Shown here: positions 23,216 through 31,290 of the stretch, one piece after another
How the letters are laid out: every line of letters starts with the position of its first letter
Position numbering within the stretch: the first letter of the stretch is position 1
Assembly (NCBI GenBank): GCA_012837825.1
Contig: DUQM01000056.1
Span: 1-32,793, forward strand
Source: Actinomycetota bacterium
GTDB taxonomy: Bacteria > Actinomycetota > Humimicrobiia > Humimicrobiales > Humimicrobiaceae
DNA length: 32,793 nucleotides
Direction: 5' to 3'
Notes under the pieces: generated by a model
Seen by the model: the letters and a program-made list of their open reading frames with translations, nothing else
Databases searched by the model: none
Told to the model about the DNA's origin: nothing
Position numbers and translations under genes: made by a program

Positions 23216-23980
23216 TTGGACAGTCAGATATTAAAAGCTCTCATACTTACCACTCTGGCAGGACTTTCCACCACAATCGGCAGTTTTATAGGACTGATGG
23301 TCAGAAAAGAAAACCCCAGATTTATGAGTTTTGTCCTGGGTTTTACTGCCGGAGTGATGATAGGCATATCATTTTTCGAACTGCTTCCCTCCGGGTTTGA
23401 AGAACTGGGTTTCTTAAAAGCAAGCATTGCTTTTGTAGCCGGATTCATTTTTATTTTTCTTATAGACACATTTATACCGCATGAATATCTTGGCCAGAAG
23501 GAAAGAAATGAAAAGAATGATCCGGACAAAAAATTATTAAGGACAGGTCTTTTTACCGCCCTGGGAGTTGCGATTCATAATTTTCCTGAAGGAATGGCTA
23601 CTTTTTACTCGGCAATTCTGGATACAAAAATAGGTATTGCAATTGCTGTAGCCATAGCAATACATAATATTCCTGAAGGCATTGCAGTATCTGCTCCTAT
23701 CTATAAAGCTACGGGTAGCAGAAAAAAAGCTTTTCTGTTCTCATTTTTATCAGGTGTGGTTGAACCGGTTGGTGCGGTGCTTACGGCATTTGTGCTTTTC
23801 CCTTTTTTAAATCCGATGATTCTTGGATATATCCTTTCGGGTATTGCCGGACTCATGGTTTTTATTGCAATAGATGAACTTATGCCTGTTTCCAAATCCC
23901 TGGCTCACAGCCATCTTCCTATTGCAAGTTTTATAATTGGCCTGGCAGTAATGATTACAAGCCTGGCGTTGATCAAATAA
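23216..23980 (+). CDS. ZIP-family metal transporter (ZupT-like)
   Basis: A 254-residue divalent-metal importer with about eight transmembrane helices. The two metal-site motifs of ZIP proteins are intact: GVAIHNFPEGMATF in TM4 and AIAIHNIPEGIAVS in TM5. A GVVEPVGA segment and a C-terminal FIAIDELMPVSK also fit ZupT. Zn(II) is the usual substrate; Fe(II) or Mn(II) are possible. The start is given as TTG 23216. It lacks a clear Shine-Dalgarno, but the first transmembrane helix needs this N-terminus; the next ATG would begin in its loop. No metal-responsive operator is obvious upstream. Confidence 0.9.
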   Translation: MDSQILKALILTTLAGLSTTIGSFIGLMVRKENPRFMSFVLGFTAGVMIGISFFELLPSGFEELGFLKASIAFVAGFIFIFLIDTFIPHEYLGQKERNEKNDPDKKLLRTGLFTALGVAIHNFPEGMATFYSAILDTKIGIAIAVAIAIHNIPEGIAVSAPIYKATGSRKKAFLFSFLSGVVEPVGAVLTAFVLFPFLNPMILGYILSGIAGLMVFIAIDELMPVSKSLAHSHLPIASFIIGLAVMITSLALIK

Positions 23981-24023
23981 AAGGAATATATCGGAATTTT
24001 TCTTTTATAATTGTCTGTATTAG

Positions 24024-24052
24024 TATACAATTGCAAAACAGAATTTTATAAT
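24024..24052 (+). promoter_or_regulatory. Candidate promoter of the radical SAM gene
   Basis: TATACA (24024-24029), a 17-nt spacer and a perfect TATAAT (24047-24052). The -35 box matches consensus in four of six positions. A near-perfect palindrome follows at 24069-24089, just downstream of the expected transcription start. Confidence 0.45.
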
Positions 24053-24068
24053 TTTGTAAATTGACAAG

Positions 24069-24089
24069 AAAGTCTTTTTAAAAGACTTT
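24069..24089. repeat. 21-nt palindrome ahead of the radical SAM gene
   Basis: AAAGTCTTTT (24069-24078), one central T, AAAAGACTTT (24080-24089): perfect 10-bp arms. It lies 20 nt before the start codon and just after the candidate promoter, so it could be an operator. The following ATTTATTTTT also allows a terminator for the ZIP gene. Confidence 0.55.
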
Positions 24090-24109
24090 AATTTATTTTT
24101 AGAGGGAAA

Positions 24110-25660
24110 TTGAGTTATATGTTTAAAGAAAATGAAATGTTAAAGTTATCAGATTTAAAAGATAAGAGCAAAAAGGATCTGAAAGTTCTGCTGGTTTATC
24201 CGCAGTATCCGAATACTTTCTGGAGCTTTAAGGGCATACTTAAATTTCTGAATAAAAAAGCAGCCTTTCCTCCTCTCGGATTGCTGACTGTAGCCGCAAT
24301 GCTGCCTGAAAAATGGGATTTAAAACTTATAGATATGAATGTAGAGAATTTGGATGATTCAGATATTCTCTCAGCAGATGCGGTTTTCATCAGCGCCATG
24401 ATTGTTCAGAAAAAATCTGTCAGAGAGGTAATTAAAAGAGTACAAAAACTGGGCAGGCCTGTTGTTGCGGGAGGACCTCTTTTTACAACTGGCTGGGAAG
24501 AATTTCTAGATGATGTTGACAGCCTGGTTCTTGGCGAGGCAGAATCCAATCTTGAACTTTTTTTAAATGATCTTTCATCAGGAAAGGTAAAGAAAATTTA
24601 TGAAGCAGGTGAATTTCCTGCTATTTCAAAAACGGTAAACCCAAAATGGGATCTGATCAACATGAAGCATTACAATTCCATGTGTCTTCAGATTTCGAGA
24701 GGTTGTCCCTTCAATTGTGATTTCTGTGATATTGTGAAACTGAATGGCAGAATTAGCAGAATAAAGACAGGCCGGAAAGTTGTAGGAGAGCTTGAAGCGC
24801 TATACAGAAGCGGATGGAAAGGCGGAGTGTTCTTTGTTGACGATAATCTTATCGGTAATCAGAGAATTCTTGAGAATGAAATTCTTCCTGCCATCATTGA
24901 GTGGCAGAAAAAAAGAAAACAGCCGTTTCTATTCAATACTCAGGCATCAATCGATCTTTCCGACAAGCCAAATCTGATCAAATTAATGGTAAAAGCAGGA
25001 TTTACGACAATTTTTGTCGGAATTGAAAGTCCTCAGGATGAAAGCCTTAAAGAATGCAGCAAATATCAGAATAAAAATCGCGATCTCGTAAAGTCAGTTA
25101 ATATTCTGCAGAATGCCGGGTTTGAAGTGCAGGGAGGATTTATTGTCGGTTTTGACAGTGATTCGCCACACATCTTTCAGAAGCAGATAGAGTTCATTCA
25201 GAAAAGCGGCATAGTGACGGCTATGGTAGGATTGCTTACTGCATTGCCAAAGACAAAGCTTTATCAGCGTTTGAAAGAAGCGGGCAGACTGATTAAGGAA
25301 TCATCCGGCTCAAATACAGGGGTGGATATGAATTTTCGCCCAAAAATGAATATGGATGTTCTTATGGATGGGTATAAAAAAATAGTAAAGACCATTTACT
25401 CTCCGAAACAATACTATGAAAGAGTAAAGACTTTCCTAAAGGAATTCAGGCCACCTTTCAGGAAAGTTCCAAAACTGCATCTATACTATATAAAGGCATT
25501 ATTTGTTTCGATATGGTACTCAGGCATAAAAAATTCAGGCAAGAAATATTACTGGAGCCTGTTCTTCTGGAGCGTATTTAGAAGACCGTCTGTTTTTCCT
25601 TATGTTATCGGAACCTCAATTACAAGAATACATTTTTCAAAACTGTATTGTGAATCATGA
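24110..25660 (+). CDS. B12-binding-domain radical SAM protein (DUF4070 type)
   Basis: A 516-residue enzyme. Residues 25-160 form a cobalamin-binding-like Rossmann domain (KVLLVYPQYPNTFWSFKG; FPPLGLLTVAAMLP; PVVAGGPLFT). The radical SAM barrel follows with the [4Fe-4S] ligands Cys199-x3-Cys203-x2-Cys206 in SRGCPFNCDFCDI. The C-terminal 200 residues match the DUF4070 extension (GFIVGFDSDSPHIFQKQIEF; LTALPKTKLYQRLKEAGRL), as in hopanoid- and tetrapyrrole-modifying relatives. The first domain lacks the DxHxxG motif, so cobalamin would bind base-off without a His ligand, if it binds at all. TTG 24110 with AGAGG is the annotated start; ATG 24119 is possible. Substrate unknown; methylation of an unactivated carbon is one option. 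Confidence 0.88.
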   Translation: MSYMFKENEMLKLSDLKDKSKKDLKVLLVYPQYPNTFWSFKGILKFLNKKAAFPPLGLLTVAAMLPEKWDLKLIDMNVENLDDSDILSADAVFISAMIVQKKSVREVIKRVQKLGRPVVAGGPLFTTGWEEFLDDVDSLVLGEAESNLELFLNDLSSGKVKKIYEAGEFPAISKTVNPKWDLINMKHYNSMCLQISRGCPFNCDFCDIVKLNGRISRIKTGRKVVGELEALYRSGWKGGVFFVDDNLIGNQRILENEILPAIIEWQKKRKQPFLFNTQASIDLSDKPNLIKLMVKAGFTTIFVGIESPQDESLKECSKYQNKNRDLVKSVNILQNAGFEVQGGFIVGFDSDSPHIFQKQIEFIQKSGIVTAMVGLLTALPKTKLYQRLKEAGRLIKESSGSNTGVDMNFRPKMNMDVLMDGYKKIVKTIYSPKQYYERVKTFLKEFRPPFRKVPKLHLYYIKALFVSIWYSGIKNSGKKYYWSLFFWSVFRRPSVFPYVIGTSITRIHFSKLYCES

Positions 25661-25687
25661 TTTTTTAAAAAAAGTTTGTAAAAATTC

Positions 25688-25706
25688 TTTAAAGATTGTC
25701 TTTAAA
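25688..25706. promoter_or_regulatory. Palindromic operator candidate upstream of rubrerythrin
   Basis: TTTAAAGA (25688-25695), TTG, TCTTTAAA (25699-25706): a perfect 8-bp inverted repeat in the 99-nt spacer before rubrerythrin. Its size is like PerR/Fur-type sites, but the sequence is not their consensus. No convincing -35/-10 pair was found beside it. Confidence 0.45.
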
Positions 25707-25759
25707 ATGACATCTGAATAACAAAAATAGTAAAAAAAGAATAGAAGGAGTGGGAAATA

Positions 25760-26353
25760 ATGAATGAATTAAAAAAAACAAAAACAGCTGAAAATCTCTT
25801 AAAAGCATTTGCCGGAGAATCTCAGGCAAGAAACCGTTATACGTATTATGCTTCCATAGCAGACAAAGAAGGCTACAAGCAGATAAGAAATATTTTTATT
25901 GAAACTGCTGATAATGAAAAAGAGCATGCCAAAAGATTTTATAAGTTTCTTCTTGAAGGTTTCAAAGATGAATTGCCTGCAGTTATAAACATAGAGGCAT
26001 CATATCCTGTTGCGCAGGGAACAACACTGGACAATCTTGAAGCTGCAGCAAACGGTGAATATGAGGAATGGGCAGAGCTGTATCCTTCTTTTGCAAAAAC
26101 GGCAGACGAAGAAGGCTTTTCTGAAATTGCAACAACATTCAGAATGATTGCTCTTGCAGAACAAAGACATGACACAAGATATAAAAAACTTGCTTCAAAT
26201 ATAAAAAATAATAAGGTTTTCAAAAGAGATGAGAAAATCTTATGGAAATGCGGTAACTGCGGCTATGTGGCTGAGGGCAAAGAAGCTCCGAAATTATGTC
26301 CTGCATGCATACATCCCCAAGCTCATTTTGAGATTTTTACGGAAGCTTATTAA
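25760..26353 (+). CDS. rbr: Rubrerythrin
   Basis: A 197-residue non-heme iron peroxidase that reduces H2O2 with electrons from rubredoxin-type donors, protecting anaerobes from oxidative stress. The ferritin-like domain carries the diiron ligands Glu20, Glu53-x2-His56, Glu100, Glu103 and Glu134-x2-His137. The C-terminal rubredoxin-like domain has Cys164-x2-Cys167 (CGNCGY) and Cys180-x2-Cys183 (CPAC). Length and order are standard. The ATG at 25760 has AGAAGGAG upstream. It is probably monocistronic, with the palindrome at 25688 upstream and a hairpin at 26371 downstream. Confidence 0.97.
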   Translation: MNELKKTKTAENLLKAFAGESQARNRYTYYASIADKEGYKQIRNIFIETADNEKEHAKRFYKFLLEGFKDELPAVINIEASYPVAQGTTLDNLEAAANGEYEEWAELYPSFAKTADEEGFSEIATTFRMIALAEQRHDTRYKKLASNIKNNKVFKRDEKILWKCGNCGYVAEGKEAPKLCPACIHPQAHFEIFTEAY

Positions 26354-26370
26354 AACATTTAAAAATCATA

Positions 26371-26421
26371 AGGCGGGTTTCAATATTTCAGGGCTAAATT
26401 TTGTTTTTTTAAAACCCGCCT
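26371..26421 (+). terminator. Long-loop hairpin after rubrerythrin, possible terminator
   Basis: AGGCGGGTTT (26371-26380) and AAACCCGCCT (26412-26421) are perfect 10-bp, GC-rich arms. The 31-nt loop contains the T-run TTTTGTTTTTTT, but no T tract follows the 3' arm. The position 17 nt after the rubrerythrin stop suits a terminator, although the form is unusual. Confidence 0.55.
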
Positions 26422-26489
26422 CTTGTCTATTAAGTATGCCTTTCTGGTCTCTGCGCAAATTCGGGAAGAAGACTAAACGGGAGAAATGC

Positions 26490-26530
26490 TTCGGCATAAA
26501 AGTATAAGAAAGAAGAAGAGATATGCCGAA
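26490..26530. repeat. Inverted repeat TTCGGCATA / TATGCCGAA
   Basis: Perfect 9-bp arms at 26490-26498 and 26522-26530 flank a purine-rich 23-nt loop (pyrimidine-rich on the minus strand). It lies just beyond the stop of the minus-strand open frame at 26539, where a terminator would sit, but no T tract follows. Confidence 0.5.
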
Positions 26531-26538
26531 CCTGTTAT

Positions 26539-26751
26539 TTACTGTATAATATATGTGCTTGTCATTTTATAGCCTGTATCAATATTATCTTCCCCGAATT
26601 CGTACTTCCTGTCTTTTAAGGTGGGCGCTATAGCACTGTAAAGCCCATAGAGCATACAGCTACCAAGAGACTTCTTCTTTATTTTCTTACAGGGATGCAT
26701 CTGCTGCAAACCAGTTTTTATAAGAGGATTTAATCTGTTAATATTTTTGCT
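26539..26751 (-). pseudogene. Minus-strand coding-like fragment, probably the 3' end of a lost gene
   Basis: The minus frame is open for 71 codons from 26751 to a TAA at 26541-26539. It reads well as protein, for example NRLNPLIKTGLQQMHPCKK and then LKDRKYEFGEDNIDTGYKM near the end. An ATG at 26700 would give 53 residues, but there is no Shine-Dalgarno, and coding-like sequence continues upstream of it to the in-frame stop. This suggests a 5'-truncated relic rather than an intact small gene. I do not recognise the family. The rest of the 493-nt gap between rubrerythrin and tex shows only hairpins and a candidate tex promoter. Confidence 0.35.
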
Positions 26752-26772
26752 TTAATAAAACTGATTTTTTTA

Positions 26773-26801
26773 TTGCGGGCAGGCTTCATTTCTTATATAT
26801 T
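26773..26801 (+). promoter_or_regulatory. Candidate promoter of tex
   Basis: TTGCGG (26773-26778), a 17-nt spacer and TATATT (26796-26801), 45 nt before the tex ATG. The -10 is good and the -35 weak. Confidence 0.4.
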
Positions 26802-26846
26802 TTTAAAGTCATAAAAACAAAATAATATTTATATAAAGCCGGAAAA

Positions 26847-28979
26847 ATGGAATTTAAATTTTCAAAACAGATATCAGCTGACTTAAAAATTAATGAGCCA
26901 AGTGTAATTGCAACATTAAGGCTGCTTAATGAAGGCAATACAATACCTTTTATCTCAAGATACCGGAAAGAAGCTACAGATAATCTTGATGAACTTCAGA
27001 TACTTGATATAAAAAAAGGGTATGGGCATTTTCTGGAAATTGAATCAAGAAGAAATTCAATCCTGAAAGAACTGGAGAAACAGGGCAATCTTTCAGAAGA
27101 GCTTAAGAAATCAATTAATGAGGCAGACACTCTGAATAAGCTGGAAGATATTTATCTTCCATTCAGGCCAAAAAGAAAAACCAAAGCTTCAGTTGCCAGA
27201 AGCATGGGTCTTGAGCCTCTGGCAAAGATGATTTTCTCACAAAAAGAATTTGATTTGGAAAATGAGGCAGAGAAATATATAAATGAAAACGTAAAAACTA
27301 TTAATAAGGCTCTTGAGGGAGCCGGTTTTATAATTGCAGAGTGGATTAATGAGGATAAGATTGTCAGGGAAGAGATAAGGAAAGTATTTAAAGATGAAGC
27401 TGTGGTGAGCTCAGGTGTCTTAAGAGGCATGGAGGAGTCCGGTATAAAATATAAAGATTATTTTGAATTCAGCGAACCTTTAAAGAAAATATTATCACAT
27501 CGTTTTCTTGCAATTAAGAGGGGCGAGAAGGAAAAAGTTCTTAAAGTTTCAATATTACCGCCGGAAGAAAGTGTCTTTTACAGAATGGAGAAACTTTTAA
27601 TAAAAGCTGACAATAAAGCAGCGGCAATGGTAAAAGAAACAATAAGGGATTGCTACAAGAGGCTGCTTGGTCCATCTCTTGAGACGGAAACCACGGTTCT
27701 TGCCAAAGAGCATGCCGATGATGAAGCAATAAAGGTATTTTCAGAGAATCTGCGCCAGCTGCTTCTGGCTCCTTTTCTTGGAAGAAAAAGAGTTCTTGCG
27801 CTTGATCCGGGTTTTAGAACAGGGTGTAAAATTGTGTGTCTGAATGAACAGGGGGATTTGATTCATAATGATAATATTTATCCCCATGAGCCACAAAACA
27901 AAAAAGAAGAAGCAGCCGGAATTTTAAATGCTATAGTTGAAAAATTTAAGATATCGGTTATTGCCATTGGAAACGGAACTGCAAGCAGGGAGACCAAAGA
28001 GTTTGTAAGTACAGTTTTCCATAAGAATAAGGATATTAAAATATTTGTTGTGAGTGAAAGCGGGGCTTCTATTTATTCCGCATCAGATGTAGCAAGAGAA
28101 GAGTTTCCTGATTATGATGTTACCGTTAGAGGCGCAGTTTCAATAGGGAGAAGGTTAATGGATCCTCTTGCGGAGCTGGTAAAAATAGATCCAAAATCCA
28201 TAGGAGTAGGGCAGTATCAGCATGATGTTGACCAGAACAGACTTAAAGAAAACCTGGATTTTGTTGTAGAAAGCTGTGTAAATCTGGTGGGTGTTAATTT
28301 AAATACTGCCAGCAAACATCTTTTAATGTATGTTTCCGGACTTGGTCCCAGGATTGCCCAGAATATAATTGATTACAGGAAACAAAACGGAGCATTTTCT
28401 TCCAGGGAAGAATTAAAAAATGTCGCCAAACTGGGAGAAAGGATTTTTGAACAATGTGCAGGATTTTTAAGAATAGAAGACGGAGCCAATCCTCTTGACG
28501 GAAGCGCGGTTCACCCTGAAAGCTATTATGTTGTTGAAAAAATTGCAGGTGATCTGAATATGGGAGTCGGGGAAATGATTGGAAATGAAAAAATAAAAGA
28601 AAAGATAAATCTGCAGAATTATGTCGATGAAAAAACAGGATTGCTGACCCTGAATGATATCCTTGCAGAGCTTTCCAAGCCGGGAAGGGATCCAAGGGAA
28701 AATGTGGATGAATTTGAGTTTAAAACAGGTATTTCGGATATTAGTGACTTAAAGACCGGGATGCTTCTGAACGGTATAATAAATAATATAACTAATTTCG
28801 GTGCTTTTGTTGACATAGGGATAAAAGACTACGGCCTGATTCATATATCTGAAATGTCCCACAGATTTATAAAAAGCCCCAATGAGGTAGTCAGATTAAA
28901 TCAGAAAGTAATCGTGAAAGTGATTGATGTTGACACACAGAGAAAAAGAATCTCTCTGACTCTTAAAGATGTCAACTGA
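26847..28979 (+). CDS. tex: Tex-family transcription accessory/RNA-binding protein
   Basis: A 710-residue cytoplasmic nucleic-acid-binding protein related to eukaryotic Spt6. Domains in order are a helical Tex N-terminal region (about 1-190; NTIPFISRYRKEATDNLDEL), a YqgF/RNase H-like domain from about 315 (RVLALDPGFRTGCKIVCLNE), a helix-hairpin-helix pair (LMYVSGLGPRIAQNIIDYRK; LKNVAKLGERIFEQCAGFLR), and a C-terminal S1 RNA-binding domain from about 632 (GIINNITNFGAFVDIGIKDY). The length is slightly below E. coli Tex but complete. Upstream of the ATG only a weak AAGCCGGA is seen. It converges with the aldo/keto reductase gene, separated by 24 nt. Confidence 0.96.
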   Translation: MEFKFSKQISADLKINEPSVIATLRLLNEGNTIPFISRYRKEATDNLDELQILDIKKGYGHFLEIESRRNSILKELEKQGNLSEELKKSINEADTLNKLEDIYLPFRPKRKTKASVARSMGLEPLAKMIFSQKEFDLENEAEKYINENVKTINKALEGAGFIIAEWINEDKIVREEIRKVFKDEAVVSSGVLRGMEESGIKYKDYFEFSEPLKKILSHRFLAIKRGEKEKVLKVSILPPEESVFYRMEKLLIKADNKAAAMVKETIRDCYKRLLGPSLETETTVLAKEHADDEAIKVFSENLRQLLLAPFLGRKRVLALDPGFRTGCKIVCLNEQGDLIHNDNIYPHEPQNKKEEAAGILNAIVEKFKISVIAIGNGTASRETKEFVSTVFHKNKDIKIFVVSESGASIYSASDVAREEFPDYDVTVRGAVSIGRRLMDPLAELVKIDPKSIGVGQYQHDVDQNRLKENLDFVVESCVNLVGVNLNTASKHLLMYVSGLGPRIAQNIIDYRKQNGAFSSREELKNVAKLGERIFEQCAGFLRIEDGANPLDGSAVHPESYYVVEKIAGDLNMGVGEMIGNEKIKEKINLQNYVDEKTGLLTLNDILAELSKPGRDPRENVDEFEFKTGISDISDLKTGMLLNGIINNITNFGAFVDIGIKDYGLIHISEMSHRFIKSPNEVVRLNQKVIVKVIDVDTQRKRISLTLKDVN

Positions 28980-29003
28980 CAGTTTGCCGGCCGGAATAAT
29001 TTT

Positions 29004-29888
29004 TTAAGGCTGAATTAGCCTTGTCAGAGTCGTATTCTCAACTATATCTACAGTACCTGGAAATTCATTTTGCAGGATATCTATGTCATTTTTTTCCATC
29101 TTCCAGCCAAGGGCTCCAAGATTTTCTTTTAGATGTTCAATATTCCTTGATTTTGGTATGGTTACTATATTTTTCTGGGAAATCAGCCAGTTTATGGCTA
29201 TCTGTATCGGAGTCTTTCCGTATTTCTGGCTCATTTTATTAAGGATGCTGATATCATCGCAGCCAAAAAGTCCTTTCTGAGTGGGTCTCCAGGCGACAAC
29301 AATAGCATCGTTTTTTTGCGCATATTCTATCGACCCGTCACTGTAAGGGCCTCTGTGTTTTAAATTATAATGAAGGTGATTGCACACAATAGGATTAACC
29401 GTATTTTTCTGTGCTTCAGCAAACTGTTCGATATTGAAATTGCTCAGGCCTATATGCCTTACTATTTTTTTGTCAACAAGATAGTCAAATGCCTCCATAG
29501 ATTCTTTTATATCAATAAAAGGATTAGGGTTGTGTATTACATATATATCTATATATTCAGTACCGAGACGGGAAAGACTCTTTTCTGCTGAATTTAATAT
29601 ATCTTTATAATGGAGATTCATTGGCGCAACTTTGGTAGTAAGTATAATTTCTGCCCTGTCGTAGTTCTTTATTGCTTCTCCCACTATTTCTTCACAGTGT
29701 CCCTCTGCATACCAGGCTGAAGTGTCAATATGATTTACGCCCATTTCTATTGCCGTTCTTATTGCGGCTATATCGGCTTTATCATCATTTTCAGGGTTTC
29801 TTTTATCTCTTCCACCCATACTCCAGGTACCAAATCCAAATACCGGAAGCTCAAATCCGTTTTTAAGTTTTTTCTTTTCAATAATCAT
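29004..29888 (-). CDS. Aldo/keto reductase
   Basis: A 294-residue NAD(P)H-dependent oxidoreductase of the AKR superfamily, reducing aldehydes or ketones on a TIM barrel. The catalytic tetrad is visible: Asp and Tyr in NHIDTSAWYAEG, Lys in ILTTKVAP and His in IYVIHNPNPF. Further signatures are RHIGLSNFN and the C-terminal cofactor loop VTIPKSRNIEHLKEN. The length is typical of AKR5-like enzymes. The ATG at 29888 has only a weak AAGAAG upstream. The small gene at 29951-30100 lies 62 nt upstream on the same strand and may share its transcript. Confidence 0.93.
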   Translation of the reverse strand: MIIEKKKLKNGFELPVFGFGTWSMGGRDKRNPENDDKADIAAIRTAIEMGVNHIDTSAWYAEGHCEEIVGEAIKNYDRAEIILTTKVAPMNLHYKDILNSAEKSLSRLGTEYIDIYVIHNPNPFIDIKESMEAFDYLVDKKIVRHIGLSNFNIEQFAEAQKNTVNPIVCNHLHYNLKHRGPYSDGSIEYAQKNDAIVVAWRPTQKGLFGCDDISILNKMSQKYGKTPIQIAINWLISQKNIVTIPKSRNIEHLKENLGALGWKMEKNDIDILQNEFPGTVDIVENTTLTRLIQP

Positions 29889-29950
29889 TTCTTCTTATTA
29901 TATCATTATTATAAATTTAAAAAATTTCCGCTTAATGCTACAGCTATTTC

Positions 29951-30100
29951 TTATCTTTTCAAAATAAGTTCGAAAACTCCTCTGACTATTTTGTGACCCG
30001 CTGTTCTCCTTATTAAACCTGCGGCAGATTTTGTCATTTTAGGGCATAGGAATATTTCTTTATTACTTTTGCCTGTCAGCAATTTGTTGATTTCAGACAT
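29951..30100 (-). CDS. Small basic protein of unknown function (49 aa)
   Basis: A minus-strand frame reads MSEINKLLTGKSNKEIFLCP and ends in VRGVFELILKR, with a pI that must be strongly basic. AGAGG sits 9 nt upstream of the ATG at 30100, and codon choice resembles neighbouring genes. There is no recognised domain, signal peptide or transmembrane helix. It could be an intact small protein or the remnant of a larger one. It lies directly upstream of the aldo/keto reductase on the same strand. The remainder of the gap to 30273 is AT-rich with two palindromes at 30235-30257. Confidence 0.45.
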   Translation of the reverse strand: MSEINKLLTGKSNKEIFLCPKMTKSAAGLIRRTAGHKIVRGVFELILKR

Positions 30101-30234
30101 TTAGATTTTCCTCTTGCCTTTTTAAATAATGTATTATCCAAAAAAGTTATCTGAATTTTAATTATATTTTATCATAAAAACTTTATAAACATTTCATTTA
30201 AAAATATATTAATTAATCAAAAAGTAATAAAATA

Positions 30235-30257
30235 ATACTAGTATCTGATTTAAATCA
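30235..30257. promoter_or_regulatory. Two adjacent perfect palindromes upstream of the TPM gene
   Basis: ATACTAGTAT (30235-30244) and TGATTTAAATCA (30246-30257) are perfect 10- and 12-bp palindromes one base apart, ending 16 nt before the start of the TPM-domain gene. They are candidate operator half-sites for a regulator of that gene. Confidence 0.4.
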
Positions 30258-30273
30258 TTTTATTTTTTTAATC

Positions 30274-31287
30274 TTGAAAGCAAAAAATAATAATTTAATC
30301 AAACCGGTAAATCTGTTTTTACCGATAGTTATTATTATCCTGCTTGCAGGCAGCCTTTTTATTTTCGTTTCATGTTCCAAAAAAAGCAAAGATACGGCTC
30401 TTCCGGATTATTCAGGATTTGTCAATGACTTTACAGGAAAAGTCAGTAAAGAGTGGCTGGATAAAACCGAAATACTTGTAAGAAACATTGAACAGGAAAC
30501 TTCCTGTGAAATAGGTGTTGCCGTCATAAATAACCTTAATGGAAATTCAATTGAGTATTATGCAGCAGAGCTTTTTAAAAAATGGGGGATCGGCAAAGAA
30601 GATAAAGATAACGGGGTTCTTCTGCTTGTTTCCATGGAGGAAAGAGAATTAAGAATAGAGGTCGGCTATGGCCTTGAGGAAGTCATCACTGATATTGAAG
30701 CAGGAAACATAATAAATAATATTATTATACCCAGATTCAGGGAAGAAAATTATGAAGCCGGTATTTACAATGGAGTAATTGCCATTTCTAATGAAATAAA
30801 TAGCGAATATGGTAATTATCTTCCGGACTATTCAGCCGATTATACCACTGATACGAAAGCCGGTTTTTCTAAAACAAAAGCATTTGAGAATATGATTACT
30901 TCTATCGTTATCGGAGTAAATGTGCTGCCGTGGCTTATTTTCGGACTCTTAACAGGTATATCCGGTCTTAGGCATAATATAAGAAAGCGAAGATGCCCGA
31001 AATGTAAAAAACTAAAATTAAAAACCTGGCAGAAAATTCTGGAAAAACCTACTCTTACATCTTCGGGAAGAACAGAAGAAACAAGATTATGCTTGTTCTG
31101 CGGTTTCGGTGATGTTGACATAAAAATAATTCCACCTCTTCAAAGATACGGATCCGGTGGTGGCGGAGACAGCGGCAGTTTTTCCGGTTCTTCATTCCGC
31201 AGTTCAGGCGGGAGCCATGGAAGTTCTTCTTCAAGAGGATTTGGGGGCGGTTCTTCCGGGGGCGGCGGCTCCAGTGGCAGATGGTGA
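30274..31287 (+). CDS. TPM-domain (YgcG-family) membrane protein with zinc ribbon and Gly/Ser-rich tail
   Basis: A 337-residue protein. The N-terminal hydrophobic segment (about 13-31) ends in FVSCSKK, so it is either a lipoprotein signal or an anchor. The TPM domain (about 45-175) has DYSGFVNDFTGKVSKEW, AELFKKWGIGKEDKDNGVLL and IEVGYGLEEVITD, family hallmarks. A second transmembrane helix (about 205-228) leads to a CxxC/CxxC element (RCPKCKKLK; CLFCGF). The protein ends in a Gly/Ser-rich tail closing with SGGGGSSGRW, typical of YgcG-like proteins. The start is TTG 30274; no ribosome site is clear. It converges with the EamA gene, separated by 3 nt. Role unknown; in plants the TPM domain acts as a phosphatase in photosystem II repair. 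Confidence 0.88.
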   Translation: MKAKNNNLIKPVNLFLPIVIIILLAGSLFIFVSCSKKSKDTALPDYSGFVNDFTGKVSKEWLDKTEILVRNIEQETSCEIGVAVINNLNGNSIEYYAAELFKKWGIGKEDKDNGVLLLVSMEERELRIEVGYGLEEVITDIEAGNIINNIIIPRFREENYEAGIYNGVIAISNEINSEYGNYLPDYSADYTTDTKAGFSKTKAFENMITSIVIGVNVLPWLIFGLLTGISGLRHNIRKRRCPKCKKLKLKTWQKILEKPTLTSSGRTEETRLCLFCGFGDVDIKIIPPLQRYGSGGGGDSGSFSGSSFRSSGGSHGSSSSRGFGGGSSGGGGSSGRW

Positions 31288-31290
31288 TGA

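Noticed and set aside
28980-29003. GCCGGCCGG followed by TTTTTT between tex and the aldo/keto reductase, as a terminator
   Set aside because: The palindrome is too short to form a stable stem-loop with a proper loop.
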